DNA of 64,000 nucleotides from Flagellimonas sp947499585 (lineage in GTDB: Bacteria > Bacteroidota > Bacteroidia > Flavobacteriales > Flavobacteriaceae), in contig NZ_CP138995.1 in NCBI RefSeq assembly GCF_044596045.1, positions 744,001 through 808,000 on the forward strand. Reading direction: 5' to 3'. The notes beneath the pieces were generated by a model. It searched no databases, was not told where the DNA came from, and worked only from the letters and a program-made list of their open reading frames with translations. Shown here piece by piece: positions 27,501 through 35,572 of this stretch. A program made the translations under genes and the position numbers. Positions within the stretch are counted from its first letter, which is position 1, and each line of letters begins with the position of its first letter.

Positions 27501-28865
27501 ATGATTGATGCCAAGATTTTAGTCATTGATGATAATAAAAGCGTACTAAGCGCTTTGGAGATTTTATTGCAATTTGAATATAAAAGTGTTGAAACACTTT
27601 TTAATCCAAATCAGATTTCTTCCTTCCCCAACATGGAGAAGATTGATATTGTACTTCTGGACATGAATTTTTCCGCAGGGGTAAATACAGGGAATGAAGG
27701 CTTATACTGGTTGAATGAAATTAAAAAGAAATCACCTAACACATCAGTAATTATGATGACCGCATACGGCGCGGTCGATTTAGCAGTAAAAGCTTTGAAA
27801 CAAGGAGCGTCTGATTTTGTTTTGAAACCTTGGAACAATGAGCGGTTATTGACCACAGTAAAATCTGCATTTGAACTTAGAAAATCCAAAGAAGAAATAC
27901 ACAAGCTTAAAAAGAAGGAAAGCAACTTAAAACAAGTCATTAACGATGACAAAAATTTCATTATAGGAAATTCCAAGGCATTGACCTCCGTTTTAAATTT
28001 GGTTAGAAAAGTGGCCAAAACAGATGTAAATGTTCTCATAACTGGGGAAAACGGTACAGGTAAGGAATTGATAGCTCGCGAAGTACACCGGATATCCTCC
28101 AGAAAAGAGGAGGTTTTTATTGGTGTTGATATGGGGTCCATTGCTGAAAACCTATTTGAAAGCGAGCTTTTTGGCCACACAAAAGGTTCTTTTACAGATG
28201 CCAAGGAAGATCGCTCCGGCAAATTTGAAGCTGCTCACCAAGGGACTTTGTTTTTAGATGAAATGGGAAACCTTTCGCTTCAGATGCAAGCTAAATTATT
28301 GTCGTCCATTCAAAATAAATCTGTGGTAAGGGTCGGTTCCAACAAATCGGTTAATGTAGATATTCGTTTGGTGTGCGCTACCAATTGCAACTTAGAACAG
28401 ATGGTTGCGGACGGACTTTTTAGGGAAGATTTATTGTACAGAATCAACACGATTCAAATTGAGGTGCCCCCGTTGAGAGAGCGAGGAGAAGATATTATGA
28501 TTTTGGCGGACTTTTTCCTAAAAAAGTTTGCAAATAAATACGATAAAAAGGGATTACGGATGAATAATTTGGCCCAAGAAAAACTAATGGAATATCTATG
28601 GCCAGGAAATGTGAGAGAACTCCAACACACTATGGAACGTGCCGTAATCCTTTCAGAGGGAAATGTTTTAAAACCAACGGATTTCTTGCTGCATTCCAAA
28701 CCAAATCAATCCATGGAGAATGGGCCGGCAACCTTAGACGAAATGGAATTGCAAATGATTTCTAGAGCGTTGGACCAACATGATGGAAATTATAGTGCGG
28801 CGGCTGATCAATTGGGTATTTCCAGACAAACGCTTTACAACAAACTGAAGAAAAAGAATAAATAA
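27501..28865 (+). CDS. Sigma-54-dependent NtrC-family response regulator
   Basis: This 454-residue protein has a receiver domain with acidic pair D10/D11 and probable phosphoacceptor D54 (DIVLLDMNFSAG). A central AAA+ domain follows, with Walker A GENGTGKE (about 178-185) and Walker B GTLFLDEMGN. A C-terminal Fis-type helix-turn-helix ends the protein (NYSAAADQLGISRQTLYNKL). The sigma-54 contact loop reads GSFTDA near residue 230 in place of the textbook GAFTGA. It should drive the operon from the -24/-12 promoter in the shared intergenic region. The stop overlaps the kinase start by one base (TAATG), so the two form a tight operon. The family assignment is certain; the activating signal is unknown. 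Confidence 0.95.
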   Translation: MIDAKILVIDDNKSVLSALEILLQFEYKSVETLFNPNQISSFPNMEKIDIVLLDMNFSAGVNTGNEGLYWLNEIKKKSPNTSVIMMTAYGAVDLAVKALKQGASDFVLKPWNNERLLTTVKSAFELRKSKEEIHKLKKKESNLKQVINDDKNFIIGNSKALTSVLNLVRKVAKTDVNVLITGENGTGKELIAREVHRISSRKEEVFIGVDMGSIAENLFESELFGHTKGSFTDAKEDRSGKFEAAHQGTLFLDEMGNLSLQMQAKLLSSIQNKSVVRVGSNKSVNVDIRLVCATNCNLEQMVADGLFREDLLYRINTIQIEVPPLRERGEDIMILADFFLKKFANKYDKKGLRMNNLAQEKLMEYLWPGNVRELQHTMERAVILSEGNVLKPTDFLLHSKPNQSMENGPATLDEMELQMISRALDQHDGNYSAAADQLGISRQTLYNKLKKKNK

Positions 28866-30217
28866 TGGCGAGCAGAAACTTTTATGTACAGCTCATTTTT
28901 AGAGTGCTTTTTATTACGCTAACAGCATTGGCTTTTGCATTTGCAGTATTTAAGTTATGGTATTTTACTTTGGCATTCTCTATCATTTTCCTTGTTGCAC
29001 AAGTGTATTCCTTAATTGCTTTCATAAATAGTACTAACCGCAAGATTTCTTATTTTTTTGATGCCATCCGCAATGAGGATTTTACGTTGCGGTTTCCAGA
29101 AAAAGTTTCCATAAAATCTTTTAAGGAACTCAACCAGAGTTTGAACAGGGTAAACGGTCTTATTCAAGAAGTTCATTTACAATTACAGATAAGGGAGCAG
29201 TATTATCAAGAAATTCTAAAACAGGCAAGCATAGGAATCATGACCTTTAATGATAAGGGACACATTCTTTTTTCTAATCCTACTTTGGAAAAATTGTTGA
29301 ACTATACACCCTTAAACCACATTAAGCAGCTTGCACAAGTTGATGAAGGGTTGTATCAGGTTTTTAAATCGTTTAAACCTTTTGACAGGAAGTTGTTCCA
29401 ACTTACCAATGAACGGGAGCAAATACAATTGGCGCTAAAATCTACGCCCATTACGTTAGACGGAAAATCACTGATATTGGTTGTTGTGCAGGATATTCAT
29501 GAAGAGCTGGATGAAAAGGAAACCGAATCTTGGGTGAGACTTATTAGAGTGCTAACCCATGAAATTATGAATACGATTACCCCAATAGCTTCAATTTCAG
29601 ATTCTATAATTAAATATTATAAGAAAGATGGCAAAGTAGTGTCTTCTAAAAGTTTAGATGAAACTCAAATTAAGAATACACTAAAAGGATTGGAAGTAAT
29701 AAAGGAGCAAGGAGGAAACCTAATGGATTTCGTTCAATCCTACCGTAGTTTATTAAATGTTCCTGAACCCAATAGAACCATAGTAAGTGGAAAAAAGTTA
29801 TTGGGAAAAATAGAGGTCTTAATGTCGACCAGACCGGAAAATGAGCAAACCAATTTTTATGTGGAATGCAATCCTGATGAGTTGGAATTTTTTATTGACG
29901 AAAAACAAATTACCCAAGTATTGATTAATCTTGGTAAAAATGCCCTGCAATCTGTTAGGGAAACAAAAAAAGGACAAGTACATATTATTGCAGGAATTGA
30001 AAATGATGGTGTAAAGTACATAGAGGTAAAAGATAATGGACCGGGAATACCATCAGATTTAATAGATGAAATTTTTGTTCCTTTTTTCACCACTAAGAAT
30101 GAGGGCACTGGCATTGGTTTGAGTCTATCCAAGCAAGTAATGCAATTACACGGGGGTAATCTAAAGGTTCGATCTATTCAAAATCAAGAAACTGTTTTTA
30201 GACTAACCTTTGCGTAA
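28865..30217 (+). CDS. Membrane histidine kinase, partner of the sigma-54 regulator
   Basis: This 450-residue kinase has two N-terminal membrane helices (about residues 8-30 and 32-52) separated by only a few residues, so there is almost no periplasmic sensor. A PAS-like region follows at about 115-200 (ASIGIMTFNDKGHILFSNPT). The H-box is LTHEIMNTITPIAS with the phosphorylated His near residue 233. The ATPase domain has N-box NLGKNALQSV, G1 DNGPGIP and FFTTKNEGTGIGLSLS. It is an NtrB/NtrY-like kinase that probably phosphorylates the response regulator encoded just before it. The signal is likely sensed in the membrane or cytoplasm. Confidence 0.93.
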   Translation: MASRNFYVQLIFRVLFITLTALAFAFAVFKLWYFTLAFSIIFLVAQVYSLIAFINSTNRKISYFFDAIRNEDFTLRFPEKVSIKSFKELNQSLNRVNGLIQEVHLQLQIREQYYQEILKQASIGIMTFNDKGHILFSNPTLEKLLNYTPLNHIKQLAQVDEGLYQVFKSFKPFDRKLFQLTNEREQIQLALKSTPITLDGKSLILVVVQDIHEELDEKETESWVRLIRVLTHEIMNTITPIASISDSIIKYYKKDGKVVSSKSLDETQIKNTLKGLEVIKEQGGNLMDFVQSYRSLLNVPEPNRTIVSGKKLLGKIEVLMSTRPENEQTNFYVECNPDELEFFIDEKQITQVLINLGKNALQSVRETKKGQVHIIAGIENDGVKYIEVKDNGPGIPSDLIDEIFVPFFTTKNEGTGIGLSLSKQVMQLHGGNLKVRSIQNQETVFRLTFA

Positions 30218-30232
30218 CCATTGAGTTTGAAA

Positions 30233-30679
30233 ATGAAGAAGGAAATACTTTTAAAGTTTTGTTGGGACTACCTAAATAAAAGAACAGAAAGACTACAGGA
30301 AAGGAGTGTTTCATTGCAAGAATCCCTGAACTCCGAAACGAAGAGCAGTGCTGGAGACAAACATGAGACCGGTAGGGCAATGGTGCAGCTAGAGCAAGAG
30401 AAACTGGGAAAACAACTTTTTGAGCTTGAAGAAATAAAAAGAGTTCTTCAAAAGGTAGATATTAAAAAAACGTCGAAAAAAATCAGTTTGGGAAGCCTGA
30501 TTAAAACAACTTCAGCTAACTACTTCATTGCAATTTCTGCAGGAACGGTTAAAAGGGATGATATCTCTATTTTTTGTATTTCAGCAGGTTCGCCAATAGG
30601 CAAACTTTTATTGGGAAAACAACAAGGAGATTTGTTTAGCTTCAACGGCACTGAGATTAAGATTCTCGATGTAAATTAA
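30233..30679 (+). CDS. GreA/GreB-like elongation factor family protein
   Basis: This protein is 148 residues when started at the ATG giving MKKEILLKFCWDYL. An upstream TTG at 30221 would add four residues and sits closer to the kinase stop. The N-terminal half is helical and charged (RTERLQERSVSLQESLNSET), as in the GreA coiled coil. The C-terminal half has the FKBP-like fold signature SPIGKLLLGKQQGDLF found in GreA, GreB and Rnk. Bacteroidota carry this short lineage, often mislabelled 3-oxoacyl-ACP synthase in databases. It probably binds RNA polymerase near the secondary channel. It may be co-transcribed with the two-component genes, from which it is separated by 15 bases. Confidence 0.72.
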   Translation: MKKEILLKFCWDYLNKRTERLQERSVSLQESLNSETKSSAGDKHETGRAMVQLEQEKLGKQLFELEEIKRVLQKVDIKKTSKKISLGSLIKTTSANYFIAISAGTVKRDDISIFCISAGSPIGKLLLGKQQGDLFSFNGTEIKILDVN

Positions 30680-30787
30680 TTTTTATCACTCCTTTTTCAA
30701 ATGTTATCCTGAGCAATGTCGTACTTAGCTTGTTGAAATATTGTTGAAGAAAAAGAACTTTTTCCTTCTGGCCTATTTATAAATCAA

Positions 30788-30890
30788 TAGCCCATATCCA
30801 TCCATTTCCACTGGATTTTTTAAATAAATTTCCCGAACTTCACTTATCGTTGGATATAAATCATTAAAACGGATTCATATCCTTTTAGTT
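30788..30890 (+). repeat. Conserved 5' block of cassette-like element, copy A
   Basis: This block of about 100 bases recurs at 48719-48820. Shared stretches include TAGCCCATATC at the left, GAACTTCACTTAT in the middle, and TATAAATCATTAAAAC and GATTCATATCCTTTTAGTT at the right. A hairpin is formed by GGATATAAATC (30852-30862) and GATTCATATCC (30872-30882), with one mismatch. CACTTATCGTT at 30841-30851 is the perfect inverse of AACGATAAGTG at 31783-31793, beyond the gene. GTTAGCC at 30888-30894 is the inverse of GGCTAAC just after the gene. Confidence 0.7.
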
Positions 30891-30906
30891 AGCCATAATT
30901 TAAGAA

Positions 30907-31596
30907 ATGACCGTACTCACCGCAAATCAAGTAAATGAACTTTGTATTTTTATAGAAAATCAAATTGAAAAAAATGGATGCGACCATTCTTTAAAAAACA
31001 CATTTGAATGGGCTGAACAAAACGGAATCCATAAAGCTGACTTAATCGATGTTTTAGAATTGAATGGTGGATTTTGTGACTGCGAAGTGACATTCAATTT
31101 ACCTGAAAATTGTGATTTGGAACTTGAATCTGACAATAAAGAAATAGATTTTAAAAATCCGTTCAAACTACCTGTGAATTTTGAAAAAGCGGAAAACAAG
31201 ATTTACACAAAAGCAATATTTTCAAATTCAGAATACGGAAATAACAATTACACAAAAAATGGTGAATTACTAATTCCAGCACCTTTTGGATTTAAACCGA
31301 AAAAGAGAGTTAGGAAAAGTATGCACTTTTTTAACGGAACTGAATCTGAATTGCCATCAGAAATCGGAATCGTTAAGGAAATTGAACCGATAACTGGAAA
31401 GGAATTTGCCAAAAAAATCCGTGACTTAAAACTGGAATCTTTTATGAGATTTTCAGAAAGAGATGCTGAATATTATTTTTCGCGAATAGAAAAAATTGAC
31501 ATTGGAAAACCAATGGGAACACACTTTATTGAACGGACAGGAATTGGCGGAACGAAAATTGAATTGAAAATACATAAAGTGATATTTAGAAAATAA
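30907..31596 (+). CDS. DUF2695 domain protein (cassette-borne)
   Basis: This is a 229-residue cytoplasmic protein without a signal peptide. Its first 75 residues fit DUF2695: CDHSLKNTFEWAEQNGIHKA and the metal-like cluster GGFCDCEVTFNL. The rest is not recognised. It contains a proline/lysine segment (PAPFGFKPKKRVRKSMHFF) and a C-terminal region with TGIGGTKIELKIHKV. Codons are more AT-rich than in the surrounding genes by eye. The gene stands alone between two conserved flanks that recur 18 kb away around an unrelated gene, which suggests recent arrival as a mobile cassette. Function is unknown. Confidence 0.75.
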   Translation: MTVLTANQVNELCIFIENQIEKNGCDHSLKNTFEWAEQNGIHKADLIDVLELNGGFCDCEVTFNLPENCDLELESDNKEIDFKNPFKLPVNFEKAENKIYTKAIFSNSEYGNNNYTKNGELLIPAPFGFKPKKRVRKSMHFFNGTESELPSEIGIVKEIEPITGKEFAKKIRDLKLESFMRFSERDAEYYFSRIEKIDIGKPMGTHFIERTGIGGTKIELKIHKVIFRK

Positions 31597-31603
31597 AAAC
31601 TAT

Positions 31604-31793
31604 GGCTAACAACACCTATACGCAATGCGGGGTTTAGGTTTAATCGAAAGGCGGTTGCTTATTTGGTGTGTCGCCAAAGTATTAAATTTAGTATTTTAGA
31701 AAATATAAAAACAAAACATAAACTTTGGCTAAGTGCTAGCTTGAAAACCAGTGATTTTCTGCTTCCGCACTGCGCATAGCTAAACGATAAGTG
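31604..31793 (+). repeat. 3' palindromic block of cassette-like element, copy A
   Basis: The left arm TATACGCAATGCGG (31617-31630) pairs with the right arm CCGCACTGCGCATA (31765-31778) at 12 of 14 positions, across a variable centre of about 134 bases. GGCTAAC (31604-31610) precedes the left arm and AACGATAAGTG (31783-31793) ends the block. Both arms are recognisably related to those at 49694-49818. The layout is like an integron attC site or the end of a mobile cassette; no integrase is in the window. Confidence 0.6.
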
Positions 31794-31875
31794 AAAACCC
31801 CTTGAGACCGACAGGCGGGTTTCTGTCTATCTTTTAACTAGACTTAGGACTTCAGTTGAATTCGAAGTGACAAAA

Positions 31876-32280
31876 TCAATCCAAATCAGGTTTTTTGCGA
31901 TAAGCCTTTTTATTGGAATCTATTTTTTTAGATTTTAATCGCTTTTCAACTGAAGATCTTGAAGGCTTTGTAGGTTTTCTTTTTTTGGGAACCTCCAAGG
32001 CTTTTTTAAGTAGGTCAAAAAAACGTTTTATAATAAGAGCTTTGTTTTTATGCTGACTTCTTGCTTCATCACACTGTAGAATAAGTGATCCCTCTTTAGT
32101 CAATCTTGCCTCAAGTTTTAATAAGAATCTGCTCTTTTCGGCATCGGATAGACCATAGGAAGATTGTGGATTGAAAGTCAATTCTACTTTTGAAGAGACT
32201 TTGTTTACATGTTGTCCACCTGCGCCGCTGCTTCGTATGGCTTTAAATTGAAGTTCTTTAAGGATTTGTTCTTTGTTCAA
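31876..32280 (-). CDS. arfB: Peptidyl-tRNA hydrolase / ribosome rescue factor ArfB
   Basis: This is an RF-1-type protein with the catalytic GGQ in SSGAGGQHVNKVSSKVEL and a basic C-terminal tail (KKRKPTKPSRSSVEKRLKSK) that enters the empty mRNA channel. It rescues ribosomes stalled on truncated messages by hydrolysing peptidyl-tRNA. I place the start at the TTG at 32280, giving LNKEQILKELQFKAIRSSG, because family members begin there. In-frame ATGs at 32316 and 32334 would add a non-conserved MYLWKQL extension. With the TTG start the gene overlaps the end of the ABC ATPase gene by 23 bases, so the two are probably translationally coupled. Confidence 0.88.
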   Translation of the reverse strand: MNKEQILKELQFKAIRSSGAGGQHVNKVSSKVELTFNPQSSYGLSDAEKSRFLLKLEARLTKEGSLILQCDEARSQHKNKALIIKRFFDLLKKALEVPKKRKPTKPSRSSVEKRLKSKKIDSNKKAYRKKPDLD

Positions 32281-33253
32281 TTTGAAGACGTGAATTAATT
32301 GTTTCCAAAGATACATTAAGGAAAACAGTATCACCTTTCTGTAGCTTTTTTGAAGTATTGAAGTATAAAACTGTTACCTCATTCACCGTAGCTTCATTTA
32401 GAAAATGACTTCCTTTAAAAAAAGAATCTTTTACGGACACTTCCAAACCTGAAGTATCGGAAATTTGAAATTCGTGCGGATAAACAAGAACCGATTTATC
32501 AATTTCGGCATAGGACTTTAGGAGTTTGATGGGAAGTCTATTTACTTCCCCAAAAAGCGAAGCCGTGTAATAATTTGGAGGGTTCTTATAAAGCTTTTTT
32601 GTTTTCTGATTGGCAACGATTCTCCCTTTTTCTAAGACAATGGTACTTTCCGCATAGGGCAAAACATCATTGGGGTCATGACTTGCAGTAAGAACGGTGA
32701 TTTCTTTTTCTTTTAGATACGGAAACAAATTTCTCCGTAACGAGTTCCTTTTAAAATTATCAATATGTCCAAAAGGCTCGTCTAAAAGTAATAGTTCAGG
32801 TTCTTGGGCCAAAACGCGAGCTAAGGCTACGCGTTGCTGTTGGCCTCCACTTAAATTTTTAACCTTGGTTTTTGCATAAGCCTCAAGTTCTATAAGCGCT
32901 AAAAGTTCTTGAATTCGTTGTTGATGCGTTTCACGCTCAAACACAGACAGATGTTGTCCAATATTTTCTTCAACAGTTATAAAGGGCATCAAATCAAAAT
33001 CCTGCGAAAGATATTTCATGTATGATTCCCCTGGAACAAGATTATAGTTTGGACCAAGAGCTTCCTTATCGCCCCAAAAGATAGCTCCGGTCTCAACATG
33101 CAAAAGCCCATAAATAATTTTGAGCAAGGTACTTTTGCCAGACCCACTTTCTCCCATCAGTGCCAAGTTTTCCCCTTTTGCCACTTGAAAGGAGATATCT
33201 TCCAAAATAACTTGGTCTTGATAACTGAAAGAAGGAATATGAACGTCAAGCAT
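32258..33253 (-). CDS. Orphan ABC transporter ATPase with C-terminal TOBE-like domain
   Basis: This is a 331-residue ATPase from the ATG giving MLDVHIPSFSYQDQVILEDI. The upstream ATG at 33307 would extend into a palindromic repeat. Walker A is GESGSGKST, the signature LSGGQQQRVALARV, Walker B LLLLDEPFG and the H-loop TASHDP. About 100 C-terminal residues form a TOBE-like regulatory domain (KSVLVYPHEFQI...VTVLYFNT), as in importers for sulfate, iron, molybdate or polyamines. No permease or binding protein is encoded nearby, so its partner and substrate are unknown. It differs clearly from the MacB-type ATPase of the efflux operon. Confidence 0.88.
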   Translation of the reverse strand: MLDVHIPSFSYQDQVILEDISFQVAKGENLALMGESGSGKSTLLKIIYGLLHVETGAIFWGDKEALGPNYNLVPGESYMKYLSQDFDLMPFITVEENIGQHLSVFERETHQQRIQELLALIELEAYAKTKVKNLSGGQQQRVALARVLAQEPELLLLDEPFGHIDNFKRNSLRRNLFPYLKEKEITVLTASHDPNDVLPYAESTIVLEKGRIVANQKTKKLYKNPPNYYTASLFGEVNRLPIKLLKSYAEIDKSVLVYPHEFQISDTSGLEVSVKDSFFKGSHFLNEATVNEVTVLYFNTSKKLQKGDTVFLNVSLETINSRLQIEQRTNP

Positions 33254-33280
33254 AATCGTCAGAAAGATTGTTTTGTCAAT

Positions 33281-33322
33281 TCGAGCGTAGTCGAGAACTA
33301 TTTGCATCTCGACGGCGCTCGA
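33281..33322. repeat. REP-like palindrome between two minus-strand genes
   Basis: TCGAGCGTAGTCGAGA (33281-33296) pairs with TCTCGACGGCGCTCGA (33307-33322) at 14 of 16 positions around a ten-base loop. The TCGAG core resembles the repeats around the GIY-YIG gene at 51.6-52.0 kb and the dispersed palindromes common in flavobacterial genomes. It lies just after the peptidase stop and just before the ABC ATPase start in map order, and could also stall transcription. Confidence 0.7.
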
Positions 33323-33343
33323 TAGGACATTTTTTTAAATCTA

Positions 33344-35497
33344 TCAATCCTTAAACTCTTTTAAAATGGATTGATTAGGAAGCTGGTCATATCCCATATT
33401 GAACAACGTAAAACCAAAGATATCCGCATATTGTTCAATGGTTTTGCTCACAGGTGTTCCAGCACCATGCCCTGCATTGGTTTCTATTCTTATTAAGGTT
33501 GGATTTTCCCCCGCTTGTTTTTCCTGTAGCTCCGCTGCAAATTTAAAACTGTGTGCTGGAACCACACGATCATCATGATCTCCAGTAGTCACCAAAGTAG
33601 CTGGGTAGGCGGTTCCTTCTTTAACATTATGTACAGGAGAGTACCCTTTTATATAATTGAACATTTCTTCGCTTTCCTCGGAAGTGCCATAGTCATAGGC
33701 CCAACCTGCACCGGCAGTAAAAGTATGATATCTAAGCATGTCCAGCACGCCGACAGCGGGTAACGCCACCTGTACTAAATCCGGTCGTTGGGTCATGGTA
33801 GCACCTACCAATAACCCTCCATTAGAACCACCTCTAATGGCAAGATATTCTTTTGAGGTATAGTTGTTTTCAATTAGGAACTCTGCTGCAGCAATGAAAT
33901 CGTCAAAGACATTTTGCTTTTGCAGTTTGGTTCCGGCAATATGCCATTTCTTCCCATATTCCCCACCACCTCTAAGGTTAGGAACTGCATAGACACCTCC
34001 TTGTTCCATCCAAACGGCATTTACAATACTGAATGAAGGTGTTAGGCTAATATTGAATCCGCCATAACCATATAAAATGGTAGGATTTTTACCGTTGAGT
34101 TCTACTCCCTTTTTATATGTAATGATCATAGGGACCTTAGTACCGTCTTTGGAAGTATAAAACACCTGTTTAGATTCATAATCTTCTGGATTAAAATCAA
34201 TTTCTGGTTTCCAATATTGCTCGTATTCTCCAGTTTCTACATTGTATTTGTATGAAGAGCTTGGCGTGTTGTAGTTGGTAAATGAAAAATAAAATTCTTT
34301 CTCTTCTTTTTTGCCGCCAAAACCACCTGCGCTCCCTACACCGGGCAACCTGACTTCGCGAACCAGTTTACCATCATAATCATATTGTAATACCTGAGAG
34401 ATGGCATCAACCATATATTCCGTAAAGAAATAACCTCCTCCCGTTCCAACCGTCAAAACATTTTCAGTTTCTGGAATAAAATCCTCCCAGTTATCTGGAG
34501 TAGGATTGGACGCATCTGTTATCACAATCTTTTTGTTAGGAGCATCCATATTGGTGACCAAATACAACTTGGACCCCACATTTTCTATCACATAGGTATC
34601 AGAATCGGTATGGTCCAAAATGGGAATCAACTCACTATTGGGTTCAGTTAAATCTTTTAGAAATAATTTGTTGCCAGAGGTTGAGGTTGAGGCTGAGATG
34701 AACAGGTATTTTTCATCTTCTGAAACTGAAGCACCTACATACCGATGCTTTTCTTCAGGGGTGCCACCAAATATAATTTTGTCCTGAGATTGCGGAGTAC
34801 CCAATTCATGATAGTACAATTTGTGCTGGTCTGTTTTTGCAGACAGCTCACTTCCTTTGGGTTTGTCATAGCTGGAGTAGAAAAATCCTTTATCTCCTTT
34901 CCAAGAAATTCCACTAAACTTTATATCAACCAAGGTGTCCTCAACAATTTCCCTGCTTTCAGAATTGATTACGATGCCTTTGCGCCAATCACTGCCTCCT
35001 TCAGAAATTAAATATGCCGCCTTGGAGCCATCTTTTGTAAACTGCAGCCCCATTAAGGAAGTGGTGCCATCCTCAGAAAAAGTATTGGGGTCTAAGAAAA
35101 CTTCTTCTTCCCCACCTTCTTTTTTTCTATAGACCACATACTGGTTCTGCAACCCATCATTTTTGTAGAAATAGGTATAGTCACCCTCTTTAAAAGGAGA
35201 GCCCAGTTTTTCATAATTCCATAGCTTTTCTAATCGGTTCTTTAAATCTTCCCTAAAAGGAATTTTATCCAGGTAATTGAATGTAGAGGCATTTTGTTCT
35301 TTTACCCAAGCTTCGGTTTCCTCGCTTCGGTCATCTTCCAACCAACGATAAGGGTCTTTAACTTCAGTTCCAAAATAAGTATCAACAGTATCGACTTTTT
35401 TAGTGGTTGGGTAGTTCACGACTATGGGTTCTCTTTTGGTAGTTTCTTTACAAGCAGCTATAAGAATTAGGGCTGCAAAGGGGATTAATTTTCGCAT
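33344..35497 (-). CDS. Prolyl oligopeptidase family (S9A) lipoprotein
   Basis: This is a 717-residue serine peptidase. The start MRKLIPFAALILIAACKETT was preferred to an upstream ATG at 35539 because it gives a clean lipoprotein signal with lipobox IAAC. The beta-propeller domain occupies about residues 30-420. The hydrolase domain carries the nucleophile motif RGGSNGGLLVGA (Ser near 562), the Asp in DHDDRVVPAHSFK (near 642) and the His in NAGHGAG (near 677). It cleaves peptide bonds after proline in short peptides, here probably in the periplasm or at the outer membrane surface. All catalytic residues are present. It looks like a single-gene unit. Confidence 0.93.
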   Translation of the reverse strand: MRKLIPFAALILIAACKETTKREPIVVNYPTTKKVDTVDTYFGTEVKDPYRWLEDDRSEETEAWVKEQNASTFNYLDKIPFREDLKNRLEKLWNYEKLGSPFKEGDYTYFYKNDGLQNQYVVYRKKEGGEEEVFLDPNTFSEDGTTSLMGLQFTKDGSKAAYLISEGGSDWRKGIVINSESREIVEDTLVDIKFSGISWKGDKGFFYSSYDKPKGSELSAKTDQHKLYYHELGTPQSQDKIIFGGTPEEKHRYVGASVSEDEKYLFISASTSTSGNKLFLKDLTEPNSELIPILDHTDSDTYVIENVGSKLYLVTNMDAPNKKIVITDASNPTPDNWEDFIPETENVLTVGTGGGYFFTEYMVDAISQVLQYDYDGKLVREVRLPGVGSAGGFGGKKEEKEFYFSFTNYNTPSSSYKYNVETGEYEQYWKPEIDFNPEDYESKQVFYTSKDGTKVPMIITYKKGVELNGKNPTILYGYGGFNISLTPSFSIVNAVWMEQGGVYAVPNLRGGGEYGKKWHIAGTKLQKQNVFDDFIAAAEFLIENNYTSKEYLAIRGGSNGGLLVGATMTQRPDLVQVALPAVGVLDMLRYHTFTAGAGWAYDYGTSEESEEMFNYIKGYSPVHNVKEGTAYPATLVTTGDHDDRVVPAHSFKFAAELQEKQAGENPTLIRIETNAGHGAGTPVSKTIEQYADIFGFTLFNMGYDQLPNQSILKEFKD

Positions 35498-35572
35498 GTC
35501 TTTTGGATTGATTCTGCTAAAAATACCATAAAAAGCCACAATCTCTAAAGAAGGAGAAAGCTTTAACGTATT

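Noticed and set aside
27611..28222. A 203-codon frame opposite the response regulator
   Set aside because: It is antisense to a gene with full domain structure and shows no family features; it is a shadow frame.
30690..30730. Degenerate palindrome resembling the TCCTGAGC...GTCG dispersed repeats
   Set aside because: Only short pieces match and no stem can be drawn with confidence.
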